This document shows positions 6,346 through 6,422 of a stretch of 6,422 nt of DNA, piece by piece; positions within the stretch are counted from its first letter, which is position 1; every line of letters starts with the position of its first letter. The translations under genes were made by a program, and so were the position numbers. Under the pieces are notes generated by a model. It worked only from the letters and a program-made list of their open reading frames with translations. It searched no databases and was not told the DNA's origin. Source of the DNA: Halothece sp. MAG (GTDB taxonomy: Bacteria; Cyanobacteriota; Cyanobacteriia; Cyanobacteriales; Rubidibacteraceae); the NCBI GenBank assembly GCA_018610095.1, contig JAHEOB010000285.1:1-6422 (forward strand), given 5' to 3'.

Positions 6346-6422
6346 ATGGTTTTGGGCAATTTCCATAACAAATCGCTCTCTAATCGTTTCATGTTGTACT
6401 TCATTACACTGTTTATGGTTAC
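6346..6422 (+). CDS. Possible 5' end of a divergent membrane-protein gene (partial)
   Basis: An ATG frame remains open for 25 codons to the window edge. The translation starts MVLGNFHNKSLSNRF and continues into a hydrophobic run MLYFITLFMV, with Lys9 and Arg14 before it. This looks like a signal anchor or first membrane span with its N-terminus inside, as in many sensor kinases and other membrane proteins. The TATAAT box upstream gives a leader of about 18 nt; no clear ribosome site is seen. Two other frames are open here too: a minus-strand frame from the edge to a TAG at 6315-6317 (35 codons, ending IRELPL), which could be the tail of a gene upstream of apcE, and a plus-strand frame from ATG at 6320. 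The choice rests on the promoter and the membrane-like sequence only. Confidence 0.35.
   Translation, partial: MVLGNFHNKSLSNRFMLYFITLFMV

Noticed and set aside
5784..6422. NtcA (GTA-N8-TAC) or RpaB/HLR1 binding site upstream of apcE
   Set aside because: Reading both strands I found only partial matches, such as one TTTACA half-site near 6118, and no full motif.

Overview
The window comes from a cyanobacterium. The clearest evidence is a complete apcE gene, which encodes the phycobilisome core-membrane linker. Three copies of the cyanobacterial palindrome GCGATCGC (HIP1) agree with this. The genus cannot be read from the sequence. The four linker repeats in ApcE point to a strain with five-cylinder phycobilisome cores, a type known from Nostocales and various other cyanobacteria.

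Layout, left to right. Positions 1-77 hold a hairpin that probably ends the first gene. Positions 78-2294 (minus strand) encode a 738-residue STAND protein: a short beta-strand-like N-terminus, an NB-ARC NTPase and a TPR array of six 42-residue repeats, two of them almost identical in DNA. Positions 2295-2528 form the gap behind apcE, with two HIP1 sites, a 12-bp palindrome, an apcE terminator-like hairpin and a weak promoter candidate for the STAND gene. Positions 2529-5783 (minus strand) are apcE, 1084 residues from its most likely ATG. Positions 5784 to about 6345 are non-coding or carry only doubtful tiny ORFs. They should contain the apcE promoter and leader and hold two pairs of 10-bp inverted repeats. 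At the right edge a TATAAT box and an open frame on the plus strand suggest the start of a divergent membrane-protein gene.

The two main genes point the same way, but the hairpin and 234-nt gap argue against one operon. ApcE organises the phycobilisome core and passes energy to the photosystems. The NB-ARC/TPR protein is a signalling or defence type ATPase with no evident role in light harvesting. The usual apcE followers apcA, apcB and apcC are absent immediately downstream. I found no CRISPR array, tRNA, rRNA or transposase, and no clearly new system. The least ordinary parts are the 5' end of the STAND gene, its homogenised TPR repeats and the structured apcE upstream region.
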